From Thermococcus sp. (GTDB lineage Archaea; Methanobacteriota_B; Thermococci; Thermococcales; Thermococcaceae), in NCBI RefSeq assembly GCF_027023865.1, contig NZ_JALVUC010000008.1:1-64000 (forward strand): 64,000 bases of DNA, written 5' to 3'. The position numbers and the translations under genes were made by a program. A model generated the notes under the pieces. It ran no database searches. It was not told the origin of the DNA and was given only the letters and a program-made list of their open reading frames with translations. Below are positions 44,778-53,265 of the stretch, one piece after another; position 1 is the first letter of the stretch, and every line of letters begins with the position of its first letter.

Positions 44778-46237
44778 TCTCTCACCTCCGAGGACGTCTT
44801 GGCCTCAAAGCCTGCCATTGCCTTCTTTATGCCCTCCAGGATGTGCTTTCCAAACGGCCCGGAGCGGAACTCGTCGAGGTCGCGCTGAGCTTTCCTTATC
44901 TCGTTGAGCCACTCCGGCGAGGCCACACCAGCTTTCAGCGCGGCCGCTATACCCGCTATCTTCCCCTCGAGCATCGCCGTCGTTGCCTCCTCGATTCCTG
45001 CGGAATCCCCTGCAACGAAGATTCCCTGGACGGTCGTCTCCATCCTGTCGTCCCTCACCGCGACGTGACCGCTAAGCTCGCGGACGTACCTTATCTGGCA
45101 GCCGGCCTGGTGGAGGAGTTCAATGCTTGGTCTCAAGCCAACGGCGAGGGCTATGATATCAACGTCAAAGGTCTTTTCAGTCCCGGGAATCGGCCTCCAT
45201 TTATCGTCGAGCTGGGCAACGATAGCTCTCTCGACCTTCTCCTTTCCTTCCGCGCGCAGAATCGTGTGCCTCGTTAATATGGGCACCCCGAGGCGCCTCA
45301 CTTTGGCAGCGTGGACGAAGTAGCCGCCGACCTTCGGCATCGCTTCGACTATCGCCTCCACCTCAACGCCGGCCTGTATGAGCTGGTATGCCAGGATGAG
45401 TCCCACGTTCCCGGCCCCGACGATTAGAACCCTATTGCCCGGCTTGACGCCGTAGGTGTTCATGAGGGTCTGTATCGCCCCGGCACCGTAGATCCCGGGC
45501 AGGTCGTTGTTCTCAAAGGGAATCATCTTCTCCATCGCGCCGGTGGCAACGACAAGGCTCTTTCCAGTAAACTCCAAAAGCTCGGTGTTCTTCCTCACCG
45601 CAGTTACGAGCTTTTCATCTCCCTCCTGGAAGATGCCAACGGCAGAGGTCTCAAGGAATACCTTGATGTTCTCCCTCTTTTTAACCTCTTCCTCAAGGAT
45701 TTTGGCTATTTCAACACCCCTGACCCCAGCGAACTGCTCTCTCTTTCCGAAGAACTTGTGGGTCTGCTTGACGAGCTGGCCGCCGAGCATGGGCTGTTCG
45801 TCAATCAAAATGACCCTCGCGCCGGCGTCCGCCGCGTTTATCGCCGCCATGAGTCCGGCGGGTCCGCCGCCTATCACAACGACGTCCGCGGTATAGTGCG
45901 GTGCATCCTTCCAGGCCGGGGGTTTTGCCGTTTTTGGAAGCTCCTCCTTGCCCCTCTGCATCTCCACCCTCATGCCGTCCTCGACGAGGGTTATGCAGGA
46001 ACGGACGTTTGGAATCCCGTTCACCTTCACCAGGCAGGAGGAACACTTTCCAATGGCACAGAAAAGCCCCCTGGGTCTGTGTTTCTCGCCACTGTAGCTC
46101 AACACCCTGATTCCCGCGGCGTGAAGTGCCATGGCTATGGTTTCGCCCTCGTAGGCCTCTATTGGCTGGCCTTCGAAGTATATCGTGATCTTCCTGCCGC
46201 GTTTAAACTTTAGAACAGGATGCTCATTGAGACGCAT
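44774..46237 (-). CDS. pdhA: Proline dehydrogenase alpha subunit (NAD(P)H-dehydrogenase-type flavoprotein)
   Basis: This 487-residue protein starts with a [2Fe-2S] ferredoxin-like domain (GLFCAIGKCSSCLVKVNG, about residues 65-82), then a disulfide-reductase-like flavoprotein with VIGGGPAGLMAAINAADAG, IVGAGNVGLILAYQL and FVAGDSAGIEEATTA. It resembles sarcosine oxidase alpha N-terminal regions. In the T. profundus proline dehydrogenase complex this subunit carries the NADH-dehydrogenase-like activity. The ATG at 46237 follows GGGGGTTCT; the open frame to 46270 has no ribosome site. It is the first gene of the operon ending near 41322. Confidence 0.87.
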   Translation of the reverse strand: MRLNEHPVLKFKRGRKITIYFEGQPIEAYEGETIAMALHAAGIRVLSYSGEKHRPRGLFCAIGKCSSCLVKVNGIPNVRSCITLVEDGMRVEMQRGKEELPKTAKPPAWKDAPHYTADVVVIGGGPAGLMAAINAADAGARVILIDEQPMLGGQLVKQTHKFFGKREQFAGVRGVEIAKILEEEVKKRENIKVFLETSAVGIFQEGDEKLVTAVRKNTELLEFTGKSLVVATGAMEKMIPFENNDLPGIYGAGAIQTLMNTYGVKPGNRVLIVGAGNVGLILAYQLIQAGVEVEAIVEAMPKVGGYFVHAAKVRRLGVPILTRHTILRAEGKEKVERAIVAQLDDKWRPIPGTEKTFDVDIIALAVGLRPSIELLHQAGCQIRYVRELSGHVAVRDDRMETTVQGIFVAGDSAGIEEATTAMLEGKIAGIAAALKAGVASPEWLNEIRKAQRDLDEFRSGPFGKHILEGIKKAMAGFEAKTSSEVRE

Positions 46238-46404
46238 AGAACCCCCTTCACTCGGGTCGAGCGATTGCATATTCTCACCCCACTCAAGTACACTCGGATA
46301 TGGATGAACACCAGCGCTTATAAATTCTGGGGTGCAGGATATAGAACATAGATGTGCTTGGAGGATACCACAAGGGGGAAGAGAAGAACAGTCCCGGTTA
46401 AGAA

Positions 46405-47571
46405 CTACCTCGCGTGAATCTCCACTATGTCCCCGTCCTCAAGCACGTGATCGGCCCCAACCCTCTGACCCGGAAACTTGACGCTCTTTCCCCAGACACG
46501 GGCGTAGCGGAAGTTCCTGGCGAAGTCCTTGTGGATTTTCTCCGCCAGATCCATGACCGTTGAGCCCCTCTTGAGCGGCACGGGGGGATAAGCTGGATCT
46601 TCGCCGGGGCTCTTTGTGAAGACGCGGATTATTCCAGCTAACTCATAGAGCTCATCCTTCAGCTTCTCCAGCTGTATCTTCCGCTTCGCCGAGACGGGAA
46701 GTACCTTGAAGCGGTCGCCGTATGTCTCAAGCAACCTCTCGTAGTTCTCTTTACTGCCGGGGGCGTCGCCCTTGTTGGCAATGATTATCGCCCTCTTCCA
46801 GACGAGACTTTCATCCAGGGCATCGGCTATTTCCTCAAGTGTTACAGGCTCCTTGACAGTAACTTCGGCAGAGTGAATCCTCTCATCCCGGAGTATCTTC
46901 ACAACCTCGCTCACGTCACCCTTTATGTTCTCGACGCCGTTGATCACTATGCCGCCCATGGCGGTTCTCTTAATTTCAACCCTTGGACGGCGCTTGTTGA
47001 CCTTTATTCCGGCCCTCTCAAACTCGCGCAGGAGTGCCTTCATCTGCTTCACCGGGTCCCCAGAGAGGTCCACAACGATGGCCACCGCGTCCGCATTCCT
47101 AACGACGCTCAAAAGCTGTGGCCCCATGCCCTTTCCAAGGGCAGCACCCTCAACGAGGCCCGGGACCTCCACCAGCTGAATCTGGACGTCCCTATGGTGC
47201 ATCATGCCTGGAACGGGCTGAACTGTGGTGAAGGCGTAGTCGGCCACGTCCGTCTCCACATTTGTGAGTGTCCTGAGGAGGGAGCTTTTACCAACGTTTG
47301 GAAGTCCGACGAGGGCTATCTGGGCGGCGCCTTCCTTTCTAACGGCTATTGAGGGACCACCGCCCCCCTTCTTCATCTGCCTCTGCTTCTCAAGCTCCCT
47401 CCTGAGTTCGGAGAGCTTCCTCTTTATTTGAAGTCTGAGCTTTTCGGTTCCTTTGTGCTTTGGGACGGTGGCATACATCTTCTCGAGGGCGCGTATCTTC
47501 TCGGGAATAGTCTTGGCCCTGTGGTACTCCTCCTCTGCCGCAAGGTACTCCGCTGTTACGTTCGTTGGCAT
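46405..47571 (-). CDS. DRG-type GTP-binding protein with TGS domain
   Basis: This 388-residue protein has a coiled-coil-like N-terminus (residues about 10-65), a G domain with LVGLPNVGKSSLL (G1), DVADYAFTTVQPVPG (G2), VEVPGLVEGAALGKG (G3) and ANKGDAPGS (G4), and a C-terminal TGS domain ending ADHVLEDGDIVEIHAR. This is the domain order of archaeal DRG/OBG-family GTPases linked with translating ribosomes. GGGGGGTCAG precedes the ATG. It is transcribed divergently from the Lrp-like gene, with which it shares a 126-base promoter region. Confidence 0.9.
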   Translation of the reverse strand: MPTNVTAEYLAAEEEYHRAKTIPEKIRALEKMYATVPKHKGTEKLRLQIKRKLSELRRELEKQRQMKKGGGGPSIAVRKEGAAQIALVGLPNVGKSSLLRTLTNVETDVADYAFTTVQPVPGMMHHRDVQIQLVEVPGLVEGAALGKGMGPQLLSVVRNADAVAIVVDLSGDPVKQMKALLREFERAGIKVNKRRPRVEIKRTAMGGIVINGVENIKGDVSEVVKILRDERIHSAEVTVKEPVTLEEIADALDESLVWKRAIIIANKGDAPGSKENYERLLETYGDRFKVLPVSAKRKIQLEKLKDELYELAGIIRVFTKSPGEDPAYPPVPLKRGSTVMDLAEKIHKDFARNFRYARVWGKSVKFPGQRVGADHVLEDGDIVEIHAR

Positions 47572-47619
47572 TGCTGACCCCCCAGAAGCACTTGGACATT
47601 CCTGATTTAAGGAGGGCGG

Positions 47620-47690
47620 CGTTTTATAAAAGTATGGTTCCTCAAAATCGGCAGATTTATATATGTCCTCGAAAATTTTTTACCAGCGGT
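47620..47690. promoter_or_regulatory. Divergent promoter between the DRG and Lrp-like genes
   Basis: A TATA element for the minus-strand GTPase is TTTTATAAA (reverse of about 47621-47632). For the plus-strand Lrp-like gene it is GATTTATATATG (47651-47662), about 40 bases before the ATG. A GGTGGTG ribosome site precedes the Lrp start. Confidence 0.5.
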
Positions 47691-47697
47691 GGTGCTC

Positions 47698-48150
47698 ATG
47701 CGAACGGGTTTGGACGAGGTAGATAAGAAGATACTTACCATACTCCAGAAGAACAGTAGAACACCCCTAAGGGAGATATCAAAGGAGGTTGGTTTAGCGG
47801 AATCGACGGTTTACGAGAGGATAAAGAAGCTGAAGGAGCGCGGAATCATTCAGAAGTTCACCGTAATGCTCGACCCCGAGTCCCTCGGATTCAACATAAT
47901 GGCATTTATACTCATAAAGTCCAAGGCCGGGATGTACACCAGCGTAGCAGACGAACTTTCTAGATATCCCCAAATAGTTGAGATATACGAGACCACCGGC
48001 GACTACGACATGCTCGTGAAGATAAGGACGAACGGGAGCGACGAGCTTAACGAGTTCCTCGACAGGATAGGAAACGTTGATGGAGTCGTTGCGACACACA
48101 CAATGGTGGTTCTCAAGGTCCACAAGGAGACAACCGAGCTCCCTCTCTGA
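47698..48150 (+). CDS. Lrp/AsnC family transcriptional regulator
   Basis: This 150-residue protein has an N-terminal helix-turn-helix (LDEVDKKILTILQKNSRTPL then ISKEVGLAESTVYERIKKL) and a C-terminal RAM ligand-binding domain with the GDYDMLVKI strand and VVATHTMVVL. Members sense amino acids or act as global regulators, as octamers or dimers. The target genes are not evident. The ATG at 47698 follows GGTGGTG; a GTG three codons earlier is part of that site. Confidence 0.92.
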   Translation: MRTGLDEVDKKILTILQKNSRTPLREISKEVGLAESTVYERIKKLKERGIIQKFTVMLDPESLGFNIMAFILIKSKAGMYTSVADELSRYPQIVEIYETTGDYDMLVKIRTNGSDELNEFLDRIGNVDGVVATHTMVVLKVHKETTELPL

Positions 48151-48222
48151 CCATTTCTACCCAGAAAGGGTTATAAACGACCCTTTCCATTTTTCCTAAA
48201 CATTAATACGGAGGGTGTTTTC

Positions 48223-48723
48223 ATGAAGGTGCTGTCTCTGAGTGCAGACGAGTTTGAGGATCTGGAGCTCATATATCCCCTCCACAGACTCAAGGAGGAA
48301 GGCCACGAAGTTTACGTGGCAAGCTTCCAGAGGGGGAAGATAACGGGCAAGCACGGCTATTCCGCAGAGGTCCAGCTAACCTTTGATGAGGTCGATGCTG
48401 ACGAGTTCGACGCGCTGGTTCTGCCTGGAGGGAAGGCCCCTGAAAGGGTGAGGCTCAGTGAGAAGGCGGTTTCAATCGCAGGGAAGATGTTTGAGGACGG
48501 GAAGCCGGTCGCGAGCATATGCCACGGGCCGCAGATACTTATCTCAGCCGGCGTCCTGAAGGGCAGGCGAGGGACGAGCACGATAACAATCCGCGACGAC
48601 GTGAAAAACGCCGGAGCGGAGTGGATTGATGCCGAGGTTGTCGTGGATGGCAACTGGGTCAGCTCGAGGCACCCCGGCGACCTCTACGCCTGGATGCGCG
48701 AGTTCGTGAAGCTCCTAGGGTGA
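48223..48723 (+). CDS. pfpI: PfpI/DJ-1 family intracellular protease or glyoxalase-like protein
   Basis: This 166-residue protein has the nucleophile elbow Cys100-His101 in ASICHGPQILISAG and the supporting Glu12, the same positions as in the Pyrococcus PH1704/PfpI protease. The family forms hexameric rings and has been described as protease, and more recently as a deglycase/glyoxalase. GGAGGGTG precedes the ATG and GTTATAAAC is a TATA element about 50 bases upstream. It stands as a single gene. Confidence 0.92.
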   Translation: MKVLSLSADEFEDLELIYPLHRLKEEGHEVYVASFQRGKITGKHGYSAEVQLTFDEVDADEFDALVLPGGKAPERVRLSEKAVSIAGKMFEDGKPVASICHGPQILISAGVLKGRRGTSTITIRDDVKNAGAEWIDAEVVVDGNWVSSRHPGDLYAWMREFVKLLG

Positions 48724-48852
48724 GTCTCTGCTTCCTCTTACCCTTTTCTGTTTAATTATTGTGTCCATGCGGGACAGTCCACCAACGTCGTTATAACTCT
48801 CCATGGGCGTAAACTTTATACGGTAAGACAATTATATTGGAATGATGAAAAC

Positions 48853-49581
48853 ATGCTCAGGCATGGTGGGGTTCTACCAGTCATAGTTGGAACGGTCCTA
48901 GCGGTTATTCTCATAGCGATTATTATTACAGGTGCTGTAGCGGCTGTGGTGATAGTGCACGATCATCAAACACACAAGATAGAAGCCGGGCCGCTGAAGG
49001 AGCTGGGCACCTTTGATGCCAGTGGGATTATCCTCAGGGAAATCGTTGGGGACGTCCGGATCGTCCGAGTGAATGTGAGTGGGGTGGTTCTGAAGAGCAA
49101 CCTCCCGATAAAAGCCTACTACTCCAGGGGCCTCCTGACGGTGTACTGTCCGAGAGAGCGGGAGAAGGGCCTCCTCGGGTCCAGCGAGCGCAACGCCCGC
49201 AACGAGTACAAGGGAGGAAAGGTAGTCATCGAGGTTGGAAAAAGGCTCTCCGAGATGCAGGTCCGTGAGATCGTCGGCAACATCAATGTTAATGTAAACA
49301 CCACCAGGACAATCCTGATGGACGTGGTGGGCGACATATCGGCCGTTACCCCGGCTGAATACGTAATCGACAACATCATGGGTGATATCCCGCTTCACGC
49401 GCGCAGGGACGTGAATATAAGCGACGTTGTGGGAGACGTGGAAATATTCGTTCCCGAGAACCTTTCAATCCAGCTCACCGTAAATGACATTATGGGCAAA
49501 CTTGAAAACACGCACTCCGGCAGTGGGACGCCTGTCCTGGTGAGGGTCTCGGATGTCATGGGCAACGTCAGGATCGGGTAA
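48853..49581 (+). CDS. Membrane-anchored protein with VGD/MGD beta repeats
   Basis: A single N-terminal membrane helix (VIVGTVLAVILIAIIITGAV, residues about 10-35) anchors a domain of about 200 residues. In it a motif [VM]G[DN][VI] recurs: IVGDVRIV, IVGNINVNV, VVGDISAV, IMGDIPLH, VVGDVEIF, IMGKLENT and VMGNVRIG. Repeats of this kind are expected to build a beta-solenoid, as in DUF4097-type adhesin-like proteins. It is likely exposed outside the membrane. The start has no clear ribosome site; TATA-like TTTATACGG and TTATATTGG occur upstream. Function unknown. Confidence 0.65.
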   Translation: MLRHGGVLPVIVGTVLAVILIAIIITGAVAAVVIVHDHQTHKIEAGPLKELGTFDASGIILREIVGDVRIVRVNVSGVVLKSNLPIKAYYSRGLLTVYCPREREKGLLGSSERNARNEYKGGKVVIEVGKRLSEMQVREIVGNINVNVNTTRTILMDVVGDISAVTPAEYVIDNIMGDIPLHARRDVNISDVVGDVEIFVPENLSIQLTVNDIMGKLENTHSGSGTPVLVRVSDVMGNVRIG

Positions 49582-49624
49582 TGATTTTTAAGCCCGTTCT
49601 CTTTTCCCTATGCAGGTGAGAAAA

Positions 49625-49731
49625 ATGGCGAAGAAGCTGGTGAGGCCCAAATGGGGTAAAATTTTACAGGAGTTCTCGGTGGACTGGCGGTGTTTCTAGT
49701 GGGGAAGGGTAACGCTGTCAAGGTGGTGTAA
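49625..49731 (+). pseudogene. Possible decayed small ORF before the citG-like gene
   Basis: ATG at 49625 with GGTGAG upstream starts MAKKLVRPKWGKILQEFS, but this frame stops at 49697-49699 after 24 residues. Another frame continues GVLGGLAVFLVGKGNAVKVV to a TAA just before the ATG of the next gene. Together they look like one small hydrophobic protein broken by a frameshift. A leader peptide or chance is equally possible. Confidence 0.25.
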
Positions 49732-50658
49732 ATGAAGAGGTTCAAACTGCTGAGGGCCTTCATCCTAGGCCCGCTCTTAGAGGCGGCGGTTCCAAAGCCC
49801 GGGAACGTCAACCGCTATCGCGATTTCAACGACCTAACGTTCTACAACTTCCTTTTTGCGTATACTGCCGTCTTCGGCGTCTACTACGAGGCTATCAAAA
49901 CGGCCGAACTCCTCAGAAAAGGGGTCTTAGGGTTCAACGAGGCAGGAATAGGCGAACTGATAAAGCGCGCCACTCAGGCGTCGCACGAGGCCCAGGACGC
50001 AAACCCGAACTTTGGAATTATAACCCTCTCGATCCCGCTCAGCATGGGGATGGTTCTGGGCAGGAACATGCTCGACGCCAGGGAGAAGGCGCGACTCCTG
50101 CTTGAGGAATCAACCGTGAGGGACACGATGGAGTTCTACCGCGCGATAAGGACTGTGAACCCCAAGGGCATTCCAAGTGGGGTGAAGTACGACGTTTACA
50201 GCGACAACTCCTTCAGAGAGCTTTTCCAGGCCGGGATAAACCTCACTCGTTTGGCCGAGATGAGCTGTGACAGGGAGCTTATCTTCTGCGAGTGGCTGAA
50301 TGGATACGAGTTGAGCTACAAGACCTTTAGCAGGCTCTACGAGCTGATAAAAGAGGTCCCATTTGAGGACGCGGTGGTGAGAGCTTTCATCGAGCTTGTG
50401 GCAGAGAAAGAGGACACGCTAATAGCAAGGAAAGCGGGAAAGGAGGAGGCAGGGCTCGTCAGGGAGAAAGCCAGAGAGGTTCTTGAGGGAAGGCTATCGG
50501 TTGAAGAGTTCGACTCATTCCTGCGCGATAAAGGTGACCTGAGGAACCCAGGCAGTTTGGCGGACATAATGGCAATCTCCTTAAGCCTGCTCGTTCTCCG
50601 GGGGTTAAGAATTGAAATCAGAAATGGGAAGGTCTGGGGAGTTATAGGACGACCCTAA
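49732..50658 (+). CDS. Triphosphoribosyl-dephospho-CoA synthase (CitG)-like protein
   Basis: This 308-residue protein fits the CitG-like family by VPKPGNVNRYRDFNDLTFYNFL near residue 20, the QDANPNFGIITLSIPLSMGM segment and SLADIMAISLSLLVL near the end. In bacteria CitG makes the prosthetic-group precursor of citrate lyase, but no citrate lyase genes are seen here. Archaeal members occur without it and their substrate is uncertain, possibly another nucleotide transfer. GGTGGTG precedes the ATG. Its end overlaps the convergent small gene by 17 bases. Confidence 0.75.
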   Translation: MKRFKLLRAFILGPLLEAAVPKPGNVNRYRDFNDLTFYNFLFAYTAVFGVYYEAIKTAELLRKGVLGFNEAGIGELIKRATQASHEAQDANPNFGIITLSIPLSMGMVLGRNMLDAREKARLLLEESTVRDTMEFYRAIRTVNPKGIPSGVKYDVYSDNSFRELFQAGINLTRLAEMSCDRELIFCEWLNGYELSYKTFSRLYELIKEVPFEDAVVRAFIELVAEKEDTLIARKAGKEEAGLVREKAREVLEGRLSVEEFDSFLRDKGDLRNPGSLADIMAISLSLLVLRGLRIEIRNGKVWGVIGRP

Positions 50659-50923
50659 ACCTCTTCGCCCCACCGGAACCGAAGCCAAGAGCCTTGCTGT
50701 CCACAACCACTGCGTCTCCCCCGAGTTCCTCAAGGAGTTTCACCCTGAGACCGGAAAGCTCGAGAACGTCTTCATCCCCACCGAACTCCTCGCGCACCTG
50801 CTCCTTGAGGAAATCGTAGGCCTCTTTTCCCATGAGAACAAGGTCCGCCTCAAAACCGTCCAGCTTGAGCTCGTTCGCCTTCTCCTCAACCGAACTGAGA
50901 ACCCGTATAAGATCGCCGCGCAT
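50642..50923 (-). CDS. Small protein of unknown function (DUF1884-like)
   Basis: This 93-residue protein has an alternating helix/strand pattern (LSSVEEKANELKLDGFEADL, LSGLRVKLLEELGGDAVVVD). It resembles, from memory only, the Thermococcales DUF1884 family. No function is known to me. The ATG at 50923 is preceded by GGTGTTC; the frame opens with GTG at 50932. It converges on the CitG-like gene with a 17-base overlap, and its 5' side faces the CRISPR array's distal end. Confidence 0.5.
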   Translation of the reverse strand: MRGDLIRVLSSVEEKANELKLDGFEADLVLMGKEAYDFLKEQVREEFGGDEDVLELSGLRVKLLEELGGDAVVVDSKALGFGSGGAKRFRVVL

Positions 50924-51017
50924 TTTGAACACCAGAGAAGGATTGGGAAGGAGCCTTTAAGGGTTTTTCTGGGGGGAGGTTTTATCCTCCACACCCCTTG
51001 AATCCATTCCATCAGGA

Positions 51018-51643
51018 ATTATACGTCTCCTAGAGTCGTATTGCAACTCGCCCCCAGAGTGTGAGCGTCTGAGAAGTCCACGTGCTTTCAATTCTCCTAG
51101 AGTCTTATTGCAACGCGGATGTACTGCGAAACGCGCTTGAGAAGGGGGAGCTTTCAATTCTCCTAGAGTCTTATTGCAACAGACGCATAGGGACATCCTG
51201 CCCCTCGACCCGGAAGCTTTCAATTCTCCTAGAGTCTTATTGCAACCATCGTCACATCGCCCCCTTTCCTACCATCTTCCACCTTTCAATTCTCCTAGAG
51301 TCTTATTGCAACTTTGTGGGCCTGTTGGAGGATGGGATGTTGTTCTCCACTTTCAATTCTCCTAGAGTCTTATTGCAACAGGAAAAAGTACCTTGACAAG
51401 GAAGAATTCGATGTACTTTCAATTCTCCTAGAGTCTTATTGCAACTGGCGATGTTTGCCTTTGTGTACCACCTGCGGGCGTCTTTCAATTCTCCTAGAGT
51501 CTTATTGCAACCAATTTCGCCCCACGAAAGGCTCGGAACTAAGAAAGCTTTCAATTCTCCTAGAGTCTTATTGCAACCGGTATAAAGGTACTTGTACTTG
51601 ACGACCTTCCAAGCTTTCAATTCTCCTAGAGTCTTATTGCAAC
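51018..51643 (-). CRISPR. CRISPR array, 9 perfect repeats plus one degenerate, 9 spacers
   Basis: Nine identical 30-base repeats start at 51085, 51151, 51217, 51283, 51350, 51416, 51482, 51548 and 51614. On the plus strand each begins CTTTCAAT and ends TTATTGCAAC. A degenerate tenth copy is at 51018-51047. Spacers are 36-37 bases. On the minus strand the repeat reads GTTGCAATAAGACTC... and ends in ATTGAAAG, the 8-base crRNA handle of Thermococcales systems, so transcription runs on the minus strand from high to low coordinates. The degenerate copy is then at the distal end, as expected. No cas gene is in the window. Reading frames that cross the array are artefacts. Confidence 0.98.
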
Positions 51644-52050
51644 AGGGCAGCTTTTTCCTTAATTCATCCTATAGAACAACAAAAACCTTCAAATCATATA
51701 AGCCTTTCGTTGAAGGGGTCTTCAAAAAGGTCGCTGAGGGCGTTTTTAACCGGCACTAGCAGGCCTATTCCGTGGAATAAACATCATCCTAGCCGTCTTT
51801 TCGTTAGTGAACACCAATGTCCATAATACCTCCCGGGGGATAAGGGAGTTTCAAAAAATAAAAACAGGATTTAACAGATCTAAACGCTAGAAAAAACGTC
51901 TCTAAATGAGGAGATAGTATTTCTAGGGGCTTCCCATAGCCTGTCCTACCTCTCGAAAAAATTTTGTTATAAAACAAACTAAAATCACGACGTTTCGTTT
52001 GATAATAACAAAAGGTTATTAAAGAGTTCCAGAACTCCCCCAACGGTGGA
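51644..52050 (-). promoter_or_regulatory. CRISPR leader region
   Basis: This AT-rich stretch adjoins the intact end of the array and has no gene. On the minus strand GCTTATAT (51696-51703) is a TATA element about 55 bases before the first repeat, with AT-rich sequence beyond. Long leaders of several hundred bases are usual for Thermococcales arrays, and new spacers would be added here. Confidence 0.6.
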
Positions 52051-52107
52051 ATTAAAGGGATGAGAGCGAAGCCAGGACAAAATTCAAAAAAGAGAACTTT
52101 AATGGAT

Positions 52108-52749
52108 CTAAAGCCCAAACGCACCCCGAATACCATTGATCATCATCTGTATCGCCATGGCCGTCAGGATGAGACCCATCATCCTCGTCATGACCTTGAT
52201 CCCAACGCGGCCGAGGGCGTCCTGTATCCTGTTGGATGAATGCAGAACCAGCCAAACGGTTGCCCCGATGGCCAGGATACTCGCCAAGACAGTGAGCTTA
52301 TCCGCAAAGCCCGTGCTCTTCGTCATGTAGAGGATAACCGTCGTTATAGCCCCGGGTCCAGATATAAGCGGAATGGCGAGGGGGATTATCGCGACCTCCT
52401 CGAGCGTGACAACCTCGTCGCTGAACTCCTCGGTTTCCTCCCTACTTATCTTGACCGTTGAGAGCTTTCCGGAGAGCATATCCATTGCCATCTTGAAGAG
52501 CAGTATGCCGCCGGCTATCGCGAACGCATCAACGCTGAAGCCGAAGAAACGGAATATCCACTCGCCAATGAGCGCGAAGACTACCAGTGTTATAATGACT
52601 GAGAGGGCCGTTTTGGTGGCTATCTCCCACCGCTCATTCCTAGAGAGGTCGTGGGTAACGCCGAGGAACACGGGGACAGCTCCAATCGGGTTCGTTATAG
52701 CAAACAGACCGCCGTAGAGGAGAACGAAGTACTTGAGGTACTCGATCAC
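52108..52749 (-). CDS. snatA: MarC/SnatA family small neutral amino acid transporter
   Basis: This 213-residue protein has six hydrophobic segments with the family motifs ITNPIGAVPVFLG near residue 20 and PLAIPLISGPGAITTVI around residue 120. SnatA of Thermococcus sp. KS-1 was shown to transport glycine and other small neutral amino acids, and the length and sequence fit it. The start is GTG with GGTGGT upstream. It stands alone upstream of the CRISPR leader. Confidence 0.88.
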   Translation of the reverse strand: MIEYLKYFVLLYGGLFAITNPIGAVPVFLGVTHDLSRNERWEIATKTALSVIITLVVFALIGEWIFRFFGFSVDAFAIAGGILLFKMAMDMLSGKLSTVKISREETEEFSDEVVTLEEVAIIPLAIPLISGPGAITTVILYMTKSTGFADKLTVLASILAIGATVWLVLHSSNRIQDALGRVGIKVMTRMMGLILTAMAIQMMINGIRGAFGL

Positions 52750-52787
52750 GGGACCACCAGAGGGGGAAGGAAAAGGGGGTTAAAAAC

Positions 52788-53198
52788 CTACTCCCCGGGA
52801 ATTATCTCGTAGGAGTAGGTAAGCTCGGCCCCGCTGAGCTTTATGTGCGCGCTGGCCGAGCAGTACTTGTCCTGGCTCAGCTCTATCGCCCTCTTCGCTT
52901 TCTCCTCTCTAACATTGCCCCTGATGACGTAGTGGAGGTGAACCCTGCTGTAAATTTTCGGGTGCTCCTCGCGCCTCTCGCCGCTTATCTTGACTTCAAG
53001 GCCATCGACCGGCTCGCGCATCTTCTTGAGTATCATCACCACATCGTAGGCGGTGCACCCGGCAACGCTCAGAAGGAGGAGCTTCATGGGGCTTATGCCT
53101 CCCTCACCGAGGATAACGGAGCAGCTGTCGCTTTCAACCCGTCCGATGAACTGGTAATCCTTAAACCACTCGACCTTTCCCTTGATCTCTTCGCTCAA
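52788..53198 (-). CDS. OsmC family protein
   Basis: This 136-residue protein has the OsmC fold signatures SPMKLLLLSVAGCTAYDVVMIL with the peroxidatic-type cysteine and the second cysteine in DKYCSASAHIKLSGAEL. OsmC-like proteins reduce organic hydroperoxides through this Cys pair. The open frame continues to 53327, but TTG at 53198 follows GGTGG by a proper distance and begins the fold (SEEIKGKVEWFKDY). It is divergent from the radical SAM gene, sharing a 67-base promoter gap. Confidence 0.82.
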   Translation of the reverse strand: MSEEIKGKVEWFKDYQFIGRVESDSCSVILGEGGISPMKLLLLSVAGCTAYDVVMILKKMREPVDGLEVKISGERREEHPKIYSRVHLHYVIRGNVREEKAKRAIELSQDKYCSASAHIKLSGAELTYSYEIIPGE

Positions 53199-53265
53199 GG
53201 CAACCACCGGTGGAAATCGGGGAAACGATTTAAATGGGTTTTCCAAAGGGAGGACGGTTGGGAAG

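Noticed and set aside
51082-51620. Reading frames of about 100 codons with repeated NSPRVLLQ or ETLGELK-like peptides
   Set aside because: They are translations of the CRISPR repeats and spacers, whose 66-base period happens to be a multiple of three; they are not proteins.
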